Part shown: piece after piece, positions 1-7,747 of the stretch | How the letters are laid out: each line of letters begins with the position of its first letter | How positions within the stretch are numbered: the stretch's first letter is position 1 | Assembly (NCBI GenBank): GCA_029940245.1 | Contig: JAOZRF010000027.1 | Location: 1 to 13,249 of the forward strand | DNA: 13,249 nt | Direction: 5' to 3' | Source of the DNA: Desulfobacula sp. | Lineage (GTDB): Bacteria > Desulfobacterota > Desulfobacteria > Desulfobacterales > Desulfobacteraceae | Program-made: the position numbers and the translations under genes | The notes under the pieces: model-generated | Databases searched by the model: none | Told to the model about the DNA's origin: nothing | The model's input: the letters and a program-made list of their open reading frames with translations, nothing else

Positions 1-623
1 CTTGCGATTCCTTTTTCCAGAAGTTTTAATGCTTCTAAAAAAGCCATTCCATTTATCCTGTTTACAATAAATCCTGCGCTGTCACGATTTACAATAACAG
101 GATCCTTTCCAATGGAGACAGCAAATTCCCTGGCCTTTTCAACGTTATCATCTGAAGTTGCCAGGCTTTTAATGATTTCCACAAGTTTCATTTTGTGAAC
201 CGGGTTGAAAAAATGAATTCCCACAACTCTTTGGGGGGTTTTAATGGCTGTTGCAATCTCGATGATGGGAATAGAAGAAGTGTTTGTCCCAAAAATCGTA
301 TCCAGACTACAGATTTCTTCAAGTTTTTTAAACAGGACATGTTTTGCCTTAAGATCCTCAAAAATAGCCTCAATCACGATGGATGCATCTTGTGCTTTGT
401 CAAAATTGTTTACCGGCTTGATCCTTGAAAAAATTTCATCGGCTTTTTCCTTTAATCTTTTTTTTTCTTCCATCTTATTTAAAGACCATTCCATGGCCTT
501 TATTGCTTTTTGAAGCATTTGATTATTAACATCCATAAGGCAAACCTTGTAACCTGACTGGGCACATACCTGGGCAATACCACTTCCCATTATTCCTGAT
601 CCCACTATAAAAATATTTTTCAT
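1..623 (-). CDS. 3-hydroxyacyl-CoA dehydrogenase (3-hydroxybutyryl-CoA dehydrogenase type), 3' end cut off by window edge
   Basis: Translating the minus strand from the ATG at 623 gives 207 residues with no stop before the window edge; the family is usually about 280-290 residues, so the C-terminal dimerisation domain is mostly missing. The N-terminus has the NAD-binding GSGIMG motif (residues 8-13), with Asp31 after the second strand, as expected for NAD rather than NADP. The catalytic signature follows: the TNTSS segment (113-117), His137 in GIHFFNP, and Glu149 in KLVEI. The FIVNR motif opens the second domain at 185-189. The enzyme would oxidise an L-3-hydroxyacyl-CoA to 3-ketoacyl-CoA in the cytoplasm. 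The start is supported by AGGAGA seven bases upstream. It follows the alcohol dehydrogenase gene by 18 bases, so it is probably co-transcribed with it as the last gene visible in the operon. Family assignment is firm; the chain length of its substrate is unknown. Confidence 0.93.
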   Translation of the reverse strand, partial: MKNIFIVGSGIMGSGIAQVCAQSGYKVCLMDVNNQMLQKAIKAMEWSLNKMEEKKRLKEKADEIFSRIKPVNNFDKAQDASIVIEAIFEDLKAKHVLFKKLEEICSLDTIFGTNTSSIPIIEIATAIKTPQRVVGIHFFNPVHKMKLVEIIKSLATSDDNVEKAREFAVSIGKDPVIVNRDSAGFIVNRINGMAFLEALKLLEKGIA

Positions 624-641
624 ATATTTTCTCCTGAACAA

Positions 642-1745
642 TTATTTCATATTTGGATCCAAAACCACTTTTAATGGAGTCTCATTATTACCAAAACCTC
701 CCACAAGTTCAACTGCCTCTTTGGCCCGGTGGAGCGGGAAGCGATGGCTTATCATCTCTTCCAGAGGATATTTGTGTTTTTCTGCAATGCCAATGGCTGT
801 CTCCACTGCCGGAAAATTGTGAGAAAAAACACCCACAAGTTTCAATTCCTTTAGAATAGCCTTGTCAAGCACAAGGGGAACAAGAGTTTCAGGACCATAA
901 AGTCCCGGTAAGACAATCGTGGCACCATTGCCTGCAAGATCAAGTGCCAAAGCCGCCCCTGCCGGGTTACCAGTTACGTCCATAACCATATTCGCCATTT
1001 TGCCCCGGGTGGCATCATATACTTCTTTTATACAATCCTGTTTATCAGCCACAAGAATGATATCAGCGCCGAATGTGTGTGCCATATCAAGCCGTTTTGT
1101 GTCATGGGACATGCCGATGACGATGATGGGAGAGGCTCCTGACTCCTTTGCCGCTATGACTCCGGCAAGACCTTGAGGACCGGGCCCGATAATGACAACA
1201 GAATTGCCCAGGCGAAGATCGCCTATGGTACTGAGCCAGCGGATGCCATTACCCAGAACCGCACTTATCAATACGGCTGTTTCCGGTGAGATGGAATCCT
1301 CTATTTTATGAACCATGGCCCTGGGATGGATATAAAGGTATTCTGAATAGGCGCCAAAAAGATGAGGCGGTTCTTTACAAGAAATCATTGAACCATATGA
1401 ATATTTTTTTTCACACAGGATATAATTCCCGGAAAGGCACGACAGACATTTTCCGCAACCAAAGGCATATTCAATAATGACCCTGTCTCCTTCCGTCACC
1501 TTGTGGTGCCTTTTTGCCGTCGCCCCCATTTTTTCTATCCTGCCCACAATTTCATGTCCCAGTATAATGGGATAAGGCCTTGGAGCGCCACGCGTTTTAC
1601 CTTTGTAAATTCCTGGATCCGACCCGCAAACACCGATGAGTTCAAGCTTTAAAATTCCATCATCCTCACCCACTTCAGGCAAGGGAAATTCCTCCATCTC
1701 CAATTGACTCGGGCCTTTTAAAACCATGGCTTTTGATCGTACCAT
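642..1745 (-). CDS. Zinc-dependent medium-chain alcohol dehydrogenase
   Basis: The 367-residue protein has the usual length and order of the zinc MDR superfamily. Catalytic zinc ligands are visible as Cys40 (GVCGSD), His64 and Glu65 (GHE). The structural-zinc loop has four cysteines at 97, 100, 103 and 111. The Rossmann nucleotide-binding motif GPGPQGLAG lies at about 187-195. It should oxidise a secondary alcohol, or reduce a ketone, with NAD(P) in the cytoplasm. It sits between the BKACE gene and the 3-hydroxyacyl-CoA dehydrogenase gene, so an attractive but unproven role is making the beta-keto acid that BKACE cleaves, by oxidising a beta-hydroxy acid. Threonine dehydrogenase-like and sorbitol dehydrogenase-like enzymes share these motifs, so the substrate cannot be read from the sequence. 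The start ATG at 1745 has AAAGGA upstream at a good distance. Confidence 0.92.
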   Translation of the reverse strand: MVRSKAMVLKGPSQLEMEEFPLPEVGEDDGILKLELIGVCGSDPGIYKGKTRGAPRPYPIILGHEIVGRIEKMGATAKRHHKVTEGDRVIIEYAFGCGKCLSCLSGNYILCEKKYSYGSMISCKEPPHLFGAYSEYLYIHPRAMVHKIEDSISPETAVLISAVLGNGIRWLSTIGDLRLGNSVVIIGPGPQGLAGVIAAKESGASPIIVIGMSHDTKRLDMAHTFGADIILVADKQDCIKEVYDATRGKMANMVMDVTGNPAGAALALDLAGNGATIVLPGLYGPETLVPLVLDKAILKELKLVGVFSHNFPAVETAIGIAEKHKYPLEEMISHRFPLHRAKEAVELVGGFGNNETPLKVVLDPNMK

Positions 1746-1824
1746 AAATAATCCTTTAAAATATGTTTAATCGCCTGTTGCCACAATTTATTTTTGGGAC
1801 AATAGGAATCTTTAACTTGTTTTT

Positions 1825-2703
1825 TTAATCCGTCAATCCCAGGATTTCACGGGCTTTATTTGATGTGGCTGCCTTCAAACCAAGCAATTCAAGGATTGAA
1901 ACCGCTTTTGCCACAAGTATGGCATTATCCTTTGCAGGTGTTCCTGCATCAAGATAATAATTATCCTCAAATCCAACCCTGATATTTCCTCCCAGTAATG
2001 CCGTATGTGTTGCCATGGGAAAACTATTCTGGGCAATTCCAAAGCCTCCCCACAAAGATCCCTGGGGAAGGGCTTCCTTCATCATTAAAAGACTTTTTAC
2101 ATCTCCGGAAATTCCCCATGGAATGCCAAGACAGAGCTGAAATAATGGGGTGCCCTTGACCAGGCTGTTTTGGATAAGGTGCTTTGCAATCTGAATATGT
2201 CCCATTTCAAAAACTTCAAGTTCGGGTTTCACACCTGCGTCAAAAATGATTTTTGCCATTTTTTCCACATGCGGAAGAATATTGGCAAAAACCCTGGTCC
2301 CAAAATTTATGGAACCGACATCCAATGAGCACAATTCCGGTTTTAAGGCAACAATGTGTTCCGTTCTTTTCTCAGGGCTACTCCAGGTAGTACCGGCCCC
2401 AAGCCCCACAATCTCACCATCATCCGGCACAATGCGGGCCCCGGCTCCTGTGGTCAAGTTGATAATCATATCACAGGCATCCCTGATCCTGTCCACAACT
2501 TCCCTGTATAGTGACAATTCCATGGAGGGCTCAGCCGTTTTTGGATCACGCACGTGGATATGCGCCACGGCTGCGCCGACGCCATGAGCTTTTATTGCAT
2601 GGTCTGCAATTTCCTTTGGCGTAACAGGAAGGTGAATATTTTTTGATTTATCACCAAAACTCCCTGTAACGGCAGCCGTTATAATAATGTCCTGTTTTGT
2701 CAT
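1825..2703 (-). CDS. BKACE family (DUF849) beta-keto acid cleavage enzyme
   Basis: The 292-residue protein matches the DUF849/BKACE family along its length. These TIM-barrel zinc enzymes condense a beta-keto acid with acetyl-CoA and release acetoacetate plus a new acyl-CoA. Zinc ligands are visible: His48 and His50 in HIHVRDP, and Glu246 in RVGFEDN. The catalytic Arg242 and Asp247 are also present, as is Glu163 in ELEVFE. By comparison with Kce of lysine fermentation (alignment from memory), Glu14 of Kce, which contacts the substrate amino group, is replaced by Phe16 (TGSFG versus TGAET). A loop of about 16 extra residues lies around 88-108, as in other BKACE subgroups. The protein should therefore be catalytically competent but act on a substrate other than 3-keto-5-aminohexanoate. 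It lies 57 bases downstream of the TRAP permease gene and upstream of the alcohol dehydrogenase gene. AAGGAA precedes the ATG. Confidence 0.95.
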   Translation of the reverse strand: MTKQDIIITAAVTGSFGDKSKNIHLPVTPKEIADHAIKAHGVGAAVAHIHVRDPKTAEPSMELSLYREVVDRIRDACDMIINLTTGAGARIVPDDGEIVGLGAGTTWSSPEKRTEHIVALKPELCSLDVGSINFGTRVFANILPHVEKMAKIIFDAGVKPELEVFEMGHIQIAKHLIQNSLVKGTPLFQLCLGIPWGISGDVKSLLMMKEALPQGSLWGGFGIAQNSFPMATHTALLGGNIRVGFEDNYYLDAGTPAKDNAILVAKAVSILELLGLKAATSNKAREILGLTD

Positions 2704-2760
2704 TTTTCAATGGTTCCTTGTTTTAATGTTGCTTCTTTTTATAAATTTTAATTACAGCAT

Positions 2761-4650
2761 CTATACAATGGTCGGCAGTTCGTCTGATTTACGTGCATTC
2801 AACCAGGCAATCACGCTGATAAAAAGTATAACACCCATACTCAGGGTATTCATTATGAAATCAGGGGGAATGGTGAATGGTACGCAAACAAACAGGATAA
2901 TTCTTTCAACCCATGTCAATTGTCTAAACATAAAACCGCAGGAGCTTCCTGCAAGGGCCCATATGCCGACAATAGATATGACGATTGCCACCACTGCTTT
3001 AAAGGGGTCAGCATCCACCAGAATAAAGTCCGGCCGGTAAATAATATAAAAGGGAACAACAAATTTGGCTATTCCCACCCGGAACCCTGTTATTGCTGTT
3101 TTTAAAGGATCCGTACCGGCTATGCCTGCTGCGGCATAGGCTGCCAGAGCAACGGGGGGAGTAATGGTGGAAATCACGGCATAGTAAAAAACAAACATGT
3201 GAGCGGCAAGCTCTGGAATGCCCATTTGAACAAGGACTGGTGCAACCACAATGGCAACCAGAAGATACGCTGCAGTGGTGGTGATTCCCATTCCGAGAAA
3301 TATGGATACTAACATGGCAAGAATCAGGAGAATGGGCAGGCTGCCATTGGCTATCTCCACCAGAAGATAGGATATCTTAAGGCCAAGCCCTGTCAGGGTA
3401 AGGACTCCCACAACAATTCCCGAGCAGGCGCATGCCGCTGCAATTGGAATAACAGCCTTTGCTCCTGATTCCAGTGTCCTAAGAATTTGTTTGTAACCCA
3501 TTCTGGTACTTTTTTGTAATGAACAGACTATAATTACGGCTATTATTGAATAAAAACCCGCCTTCATGGCAGTAAATCCCATAATAAGCATTATAACAAG
3601 AATTATGAGGGGCGAAAGCAGATGGCCCTTTTTTTTGACAACTGGCCAGAGTTTGGGAAGTTCAGATTTTGGAAGGCCTTTGATTCCAAGCCTGACAGCT
3701 TCAAAATGGACAATTATATAAACGCATAAAAAAGAAAGAACTGCAGGAACAAATGCTGCTACGCATACAGTAAGATAGGGCACTCCCACAATACTTGCGA
3801 TGATAAAAGCCGTGGCCCCCATCAGGGGTGGCATAATCTGTCCGCCTGTTGAAGCAGTCCCTTCGATTCCTGCGGCAAGGACGGCTGGAAACCCCATCTT
3901 TTTCATCAAAGGAATGGTGACGGATCCTGTGGTAACAACATTACCCACGGAACTGCCTGAGACTGATCCCATTATGGCACTTGAAACAACAGCTACCTTG
4001 GCAGGGCCACCTGTCTTATCGCCGGCAATGGCCATGGCAGAATCCATAAAAAAATCTCCTACACCGGAATTAACCAGAAAAGATGCAAAAATCACAAAAA
4101 CCGCTATAAAGGTTGCCGACACTCCCAAAGGAATGGTGAAAAGCCCTTCCGTGCTAAGGTAAGTATAAGAGATAAATCTGGGAACATCCATGCCTGCATG
4201 GGATAAATACGGTATATTTATATATGAGCCCAAAAAGCCATAAGCGATAAAGATAATGGTGATAATGGGTAAGGCCCATCCCATAACCCTTCTGGTCATC
4301 TCAAGAACCAGGAAAATCAATATTGTTCCAAGAACGATGTCAAGAGTTGTCGATTCCCCGGCTCGCTCAAAAAGAACATAATAGACATAAAAAGCGATAT
4401 TCCCGCATGCAGCCAACCCGCCAATACAATAAACTGAATTGATAAACATTGACCATTTGCCGGATATGGTACCTTTGCTTATGGGATAAATGAAAAAAGT
4501 AAGAATAAGCGTAAAGGCAAGATGGATGGAACGCTGCTGCAGGGCCGGAAATCTTCCAAACCCGGACGTATAGAGATGGAAGATTGCCATGATAATGGCG
4601 GTGATGGAGATAAACATAGCAATTTTAGTACCTGATTTATTCTTTTCCAT
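2761..4650 (-). CDS. TRAP transporter fused permease subunit (4TM/12TM, TAXI type)
   Basis: The 629-residue protein is hydrophobic almost throughout and fits the fused small (DctQ-like) plus large (DctM-like) permease of TAXI-type TRAP transporters. The first 140 residues hold about four to five membrane segments. The DctM-like core follows, with the signature run GSVSGSSVGNVVTTGSVTIP (228-247) and then STGGQIMPPLMGATAF (267-282), typical of this family. It would sit in the cytoplasmic membrane and import a substrate, driven by an ion gradient, after delivery by the solute-binding protein encoded at 5274-6248. The ATG at 4650 lies inside the end of the DUF1850 gene (14-base overlap), which suggests translational coupling, and AAGGAAG precedes it. 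A C-terminal extension from about 500 contains further membrane segments. The family is clear; the transported molecule is not, although the neighbouring catabolic genes imply a carboxylate. Confidence 0.96.
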   Translation of the reverse strand: MEKNKSGTKIAMFISITAIIMAIFHLYTSGFGRFPALQQRSIHLAFTLILTFFIYPISKGTISGKWSMFINSVYCIGGLAACGNIAFYVYYVLFERAGESTTLDIVLGTILIFLVLEMTRRVMGWALPIITIIFIAYGFLGSYINIPYLSHAGMDVPRFISYTYLSTEGLFTIPLGVSATFIAVFVIFASFLVNSGVGDFFMDSAMAIAGDKTGGPAKVAVVSSAIMGSVSGSSVGNVVTTGSVTIPLMKKMGFPAVLAAGIEGTASTGGQIMPPLMGATAFIIASIVGVPYLTVCVAAFVPAVLSFLCVYIIVHFEAVRLGIKGLPKSELPKLWPVVKKKGHLLSPLIILVIMLIMGFTAMKAGFYSIIAVIIVCSLQKSTRMGYKQILRTLESGAKAVIPIAAACACSGIVVGVLTLTGLGLKISYLLVEIANGSLPILLILAMLVSIFLGMGITTTAAYLLVAIVVAPVLVQMGIPELAAHMFVFYYAVISTITPPVALAAYAAAGIAGTDPLKTAITGFRVGIAKFVVPFYIIYRPDFILVDADPFKAVVAIVISIVGIWALAGSSCGFMFRQLTWVERIILFVCVPFTIPPDFIMNTLSMGVILFISVIAWLNARKSDELPTIV

Positions 4651-5164
4651 GGGACAACTTCCTTTTTAATAAAAACATATTGAAACCTGATATTTTTTCT
4701 ATTGTAATGCGAATTAGATCACCTCCACCGGCATCTTCATAAAGGGGAAGCCATTTACCATTCCAGAACATCATGTGTTTTGAGATGTCTCCGGCAAAAA
4801 AGCTTATCGATTCCATGGGAGAGCTGAAATCAGAAATCCTGATCGTCCCCGGTGCAATAATTTTGGCTTTCTCACTATTGAGATAACCAACATAGGGCGC
4901 CATGTAGATGACTTCTGAAAAAGAAAATTGATAATTCTCGGCAATTTCATATTGTTCTGCAACAGGCAGTTTTTCAACGGAATTAATATGAATCAGCCAC
5001 AAATTATTTCCCGGTTCTGCCTTGAGTCTGTGGATGATTTTATTTTCAGAAACATTTTCAATCCTTACCTCATACTTTTTGGGAAAAAAACCAAGTATTG
5101 CAAAAATTACAAAAACAACGCTAAAAATAGCTATGAACCAATATTTTTTTGGGTGTGCCGTCAT
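4637..5164 (-). CDS. DUF1850 domain protein, TRAP-TAXI accessory
   Basis: This 175-residue protein has an N-terminal hydrophobic segment (about residues 8-28) that would act as a signal anchor or uncleaved signal, followed by a soluble, beta-rich region. The segment HINSVEKLPVAEQYEI (about 54-69) matches the conserved core of DUF1850, small proteins usually encoded beside TAXI-type TRAP transporters. Their biochemical role is not established; the location suggests an extracytoplasmic accessory of the transporter. The gene lies between the binding-protein gene and the fused permease gene and overlaps the latter by 14 bases. The ATG at 5164 has only a weak GGATA-like ribosome site, which may keep expression below that of the binding protein. 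An ATG at 5180 is in a different frame. Confidence 0.85.
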   Translation of the reverse strand: MTAHPKKYWFIAIFSVVFVIFAILGFFPKKYEVRIENVSENKIIHRLKAEPGNNLWLIHINSVEKLPVAEQYEIAENYQFSFSEVIYMAPYVGYLNSEKAKIIAPGTIRISDFSSPMESISFFAGDISKHMMFWNGKWLPLYEDAGGGDLIRITIEKISGFNMFLLKRKLSHGKE

Positions 5165-5194
5165 ATTTTGGTTTATCCATAAACTAAAGGGGAA

Positions 5195-5227
5195 CTAAGG
5201 AACGAGAATAACTCCCCGTTCCTTTAG
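5195..5227. other. Intergenic stem-loop between the TAXI gene and the DUF1850/permease genes
   Basis: The arms at 5195-5204 and 5217-5227 pair over ten bases with one bulge, around a 12-base loop. Read on the minus (operon) strand the hairpin lies about 47 bases after the binding-protein stop and is not followed by a run of T. It is therefore more likely an mRNA-stabilising or processing element than a full terminator. Such hairpins after a binding-protein gene are known to raise its level relative to the membrane subunits. Read on the plus strand it is followed by a T-rich tract (5230-5245), so it could stop antisense transcription. An upstream copy of the left arm (5184-5190) can pair with the same right arm, giving an alternative fold. 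Confidence 0.6.
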
Positions 5228-5273
5228 GATATTTTTTTATTTTTTCTTATTAAAAACCCCTGAAAAAATTTGT

Positions 5274-6248
5274 TTATTTCAGGAGTCCAACTTCCTTCCA
5301 GAATTTTGCTGCACCTGGATGCCATGGAATGGACATCCCTTTGGACATTCCCTCCGTGGTAAGGCCGTTGGCTTTTGCATGGCATTGCTTGAATTCATCC
5401 AGATGGTCTTTGCTGATATTTTTTACAATATTATAGGCCAGATCAGTATCCATATCTTCAGATACCACAATAAGACCCAGCCATTTTAAGGCCGGCGTAT
5501 CAGTTGTTATCTGAGGGTATGCATTGGCAGGAATAACGGAAGCAGAATAATAGGGATATTTTTTCAATAATTTCCCCATCATTTGTTTTTCAATGGGGAT
5601 GAGACGACATTTGTTCAGGGTACAAAGATCAACAAAGGCAGCTGCCGGCGTTCCAATTGTATACATTGCTGCGTCAAGAGAGTTGTCCTTTAAAGCTCTT
5701 GCTTGTTCCGGAGCAGATAAAAACTGGGCCTTTAAATCCTTATATGTAATGCCATACTCGCCAAGGATTCTTTTAGACATGGCTTCACTGCCACTGCCGG
5801 GAGGTCCGAACCCAACTTTTTTCCCCCTTAAATCTTCAATTTTGTATATATCAGAATTGGCCCGGGCAATAATTAAAAGGTCGATTCCCCAGAAAGAAAA
5901 CAGCCCCGTAATTTTAGAAGGTGTTTTCCCCTTATAAATATCTGTCCCTGTTTGAGCAAAGTATGCAACATCAGGCATGACCATGCCAAGATCTGTTTTC
6001 TTTTTTTCAATTAAACGAATGTTCTCACGGCTTGCTGCAGAGGGATGAGCAGACGCTTCTACACCGGGAACATATTTATTGATAATACTTGCAATGGCCC
6101 CGCCTGCAGGGTACCAGCTACCGCCAGTGCTGGCTGTGGCTATGGAGAGAAGAACCTTATCCCCTGCAATAGCAGGATTATTTCCAACAAATAATAAGCA
6201 CACCATAAACAAAGAGATAATCATTTGACTTGCGATCTTTTTTCCCAT
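5274..6248 (-). CDS. TAXI family TRAP transporter solute-binding protein
   Basis: The 324-residue protein starts with a signal peptide: basic MGKK, a hydrophobic core at about 9-22 and a likely cleavage site after AIA (residue 28). The mature protein opens with the TAXI-family hallmark, TASTGGSWYPAGGAIASI (about 38-55), followed by GVEASAHPSAASRENIRLI and a KKTDLGMVMPDVAYFA segment. These identify the periplasmic substrate-binding subunit of a TAXI-type TRAP transporter, which captures a small organic anion and hands it to the fused permease encoded downstream. Length is normal for the family. The ATG at 6248 has AGGAAA upstream. The gene follows the CoA-transferase after 81 bases and is separated from the DUF1850 gene by a stem-loop. 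The ligand is unknown; characterised members of the family bind glutamate or other carboxylates. Confidence 0.96.
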   Translation of the reverse strand: MGKKIASQMIISLFMVCLLFVGNNPAIAGDKVLLSIATASTGGSWYPAGGAIASIINKYVPGVEASAHPSAASRENIRLIEKKKTDLGMVMPDVAYFAQTGTDIYKGKTPSKITGLFSFWGIDLLIIARANSDIYKIEDLRGKKVGFGPPGSGSEAMSKRILGEYGITYKDLKAQFLSAPEQARALKDNSLDAAMYTIGTPAAAFVDLCTLNKCRLIPIEKQMMGKLLKKYPYYSASVIPANAYPQITTDTPALKWLGLIVVSEDMDTDLAYNIVKNISKDHLDEFKQCHAKANGLTTEGMSKGMSIPWHPGAAKFWKEVGLLK

Positions 6249-6314
6249 AATAATTTTCCTTTAATAAATTGTTAGTTATTAATTTATGCATGGTAAAATC
6301 CTTTCCCCGTATTT

Positions 6315-6326
6315 ATCACCTCCTTA
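6315..6326 (-). promoter_or_regulatory. Orphan extended Shine-Dalgarno sequence
   Basis: On the minus strand the sequence TAAGGAGGTGAT, a 12-base match to the complement of the 16S rRNA 3' tail, begins four bases after the CoA-transferase stop. No ATG, GTG or TTG lies at normal spacing; only an ACG is suitably placed, opening an eight-codon frame. The TAXI gene starts about 66 bases further on, with its own ribosome site. The motif is clear; its role is not. Confidence 0.5.
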
Positions 6327-6329
6327 TAG

Positions 6330-7673
6330 TTAGCTATATTTTCTATTGGCCCGGGTAAATAAACTGAATCGATGGGCCTCTTCCATCAATTCCTGCCGAA
6401 ACATTGGATGGGCAAGAGAGATAATCATTTCCGCCCTTTCCCAGGTCGTTTTCCCCTTGAGGTTTGCCAGGCCATATTCAGTGACAACATAAAATGCCAT
6501 GGATCTTGGTATAGTCACAATTCCCTGGACATCGGCAACGATATTGGAGACCACTTTTCCATTTCTTTTCCGCGTTGAATGAAGACAGATAAAAGCCTTG
6601 CCCCCTTTGGATTTTGTTGCACCAATGAGAAAATCGAGCTGCCCTCCAGTGCCTGAAATATGTCGAGTTCCCTGGGATTCCGAACAGACCTGCCCGTAAA
6701 GATCCACCTGCAGGGCATTGTTTATGCTTATGGCGTTATCATTTTTGGCAATGATTTCATAATCGTTGGTATAATCCACGGAATAGGCGGCACAGGAAGG
6801 GTTTTTATCAAGAAATCTGTAAAGTCTTTCAGACCCCATTGCAAAGGTGTATACATGTTTGTTTTTATCAATATTCTTTTTTGACCCGTTAATCCTCCCC
6901 TTTTCAAAAAGTTTTAAAAAGGAATCGTTCATCATTTCGCTGTGAAACCCAAGATCTTTTAAATCAGAATCCGCTATCATGTTGCCAACTGCATTGGATG
7001 TCCCGCCAATTCCAAGCTGAAGGCAGCAACCGTCACTGAGTTCCTTCATGATAAATTCTGCTATGTTACGATCCGTATCCGTCACGGCAATTTCTGGGAT
7101 GGTTGGGAGAAGGGAATCGTCACTTTCAACTATATAATCCACTTGGGATATGTGAATGCTTTCATTTTTCCCCCCTGAACAGACTGGAACATTATTATTT
7201 ACCTCGATGATCACCGTGTCTGCCGATTCACAGGTTGCAAGCGTAAATGTGGTGGAAGGACCGAAATTAAAATTTCCTTTTTCATCCATGGGAGCGGTCT
7301 TGATCATGGCAACATTGGGTCGGGCAGTATGCTCCCTTTTAAGGCAGCTTACCTCTTCATAAAAATTTCCAGGAATATAATGGGCAAGGCCTTTGTCTCC
7401 AAGCTGCCTGTCATGTTTACTGAAAAATGAACTGTTATAAATAAAGGAGTCCTGCTTGGGATCACATTCTGCGACTTTTACAGGATGCATGGCAGTTGAA
7501 GTTTTAACCTTTACTGCGGTCAATTTTTTTGCTCTCAGAGAAAGCGCCCTGTCTAAAGTTTCAGGAAACATGACAAAATGGCTGTATGCAACCCAATCAT
7601 TGGATTTAACAACCTTTACCGCTGTTTCTGCTGAAACAAGCTTTTTATTGAACTCGTTAAGATAATTGTTCAT
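6330..7673 (-). CDS. Acetyl-CoA hydrolase/transferase family CoA-transferase (Cat1 / 4-hydroxybutyrate CoA-transferase type)
   Basis: The 447-residue protein has the two-domain layout of the acetyl-CoA hydrolase/transferase family: an N-terminal domain to about residue 190 and a C-terminal domain carrying the active site. The CoA-binding glycine-rich motif GIGGTSNAVG is at 221-230. The expected catalytic glutamate is Glu246 in GFHSEMM, which would form the glutamyl-CoA thioester. A second conserved motif, GTGGQLDF, follows at about 342-349. Relatives include butyryl-CoA:acetate and 4-hydroxybutyrate CoA-transferases. The enzyme probably moves CoA between acetyl-CoA (or another acyl-CoA) and a pathway acid, either activating the imported acid or recovering CoA from a product. 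AGGGAC precedes the ATG at 7673. It lies between the acyl-CoA dehydrogenase and TAXI genes. The family is firm; the donor and acceptor are unknown. Confidence 0.93.
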   Translation of the reverse strand: MNNYLNEFNKKLVSAETAVKVVKSNDWVAYSHFVMFPETLDRALSLRAKKLTAVKVKTSTAMHPVKVAECDPKQDSFIYNSSFFSKHDRQLGDKGLAHYIPGNFYEEVSCLKREHTARPNVAMIKTAPMDEKGNFNFGPSTTFTLATCESADTVIIEVNNNVPVCSGGKNESIHISQVDYIVESDDSLLPTIPEIAVTDTDRNIAEFIMKELSDGCCLQLGIGGTSNAVGNMIADSDLKDLGFHSEMMNDSFLKLFEKGRINGSKKNIDKNKHVYTFAMGSERLYRFLDKNPSCAAYSVDYTNDYEIIAKNDNAISINNALQVDLYGQVCSESQGTRHISGTGGQLDFLIGATKSKGGKAFICLHSTRKRNGKVVSNIVADVQGIVTIPRSMAFYVVTEYGLANLKGKTTWERAEMIISLAHPMFRQELMEEAHRFSLFTRANRKYS

Positions 7674-7747
7674 CTTTGTCCCTTACAATAAAAATGGATT
7701 AAATTTTAATTATTATTTTTATTCCTCATTGGCTGAAATTAAGTCAC

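Noticed and set aside
642..2703. Lysine-fermentation (kce-type) gene pair
   Set aside because: The alcohol dehydrogenase is an ordinary zinc MDR enzyme rather than recognisable 3,5-diaminohexanoate dehydrogenase, and the BKACE lacks the amino-binding Glu.
2246..3105. Plus-strand open frames opposite the BKACE and TRAP permease genes
   Set aside because: No ribosome sites or recognisable protein features, and fully antisense to well-supported genes.
5195..5245. Intrinsic terminator ending the operon after the TAXI gene
   Set aside because: The T-run follows the hairpin on the plus strand, not on the strand of the operon, and DUF1850/permease genes normally continue the transporter operon.
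6160..6275. A short minus-strand frame (about 37 codons) starting at an ATG with AGGA upstream, just before the TAXI gene
   Set aside because: Most of it overlaps the TAXI signal-peptide coding region in another frame and its composition shows no protein-like features; probably fortuitous.
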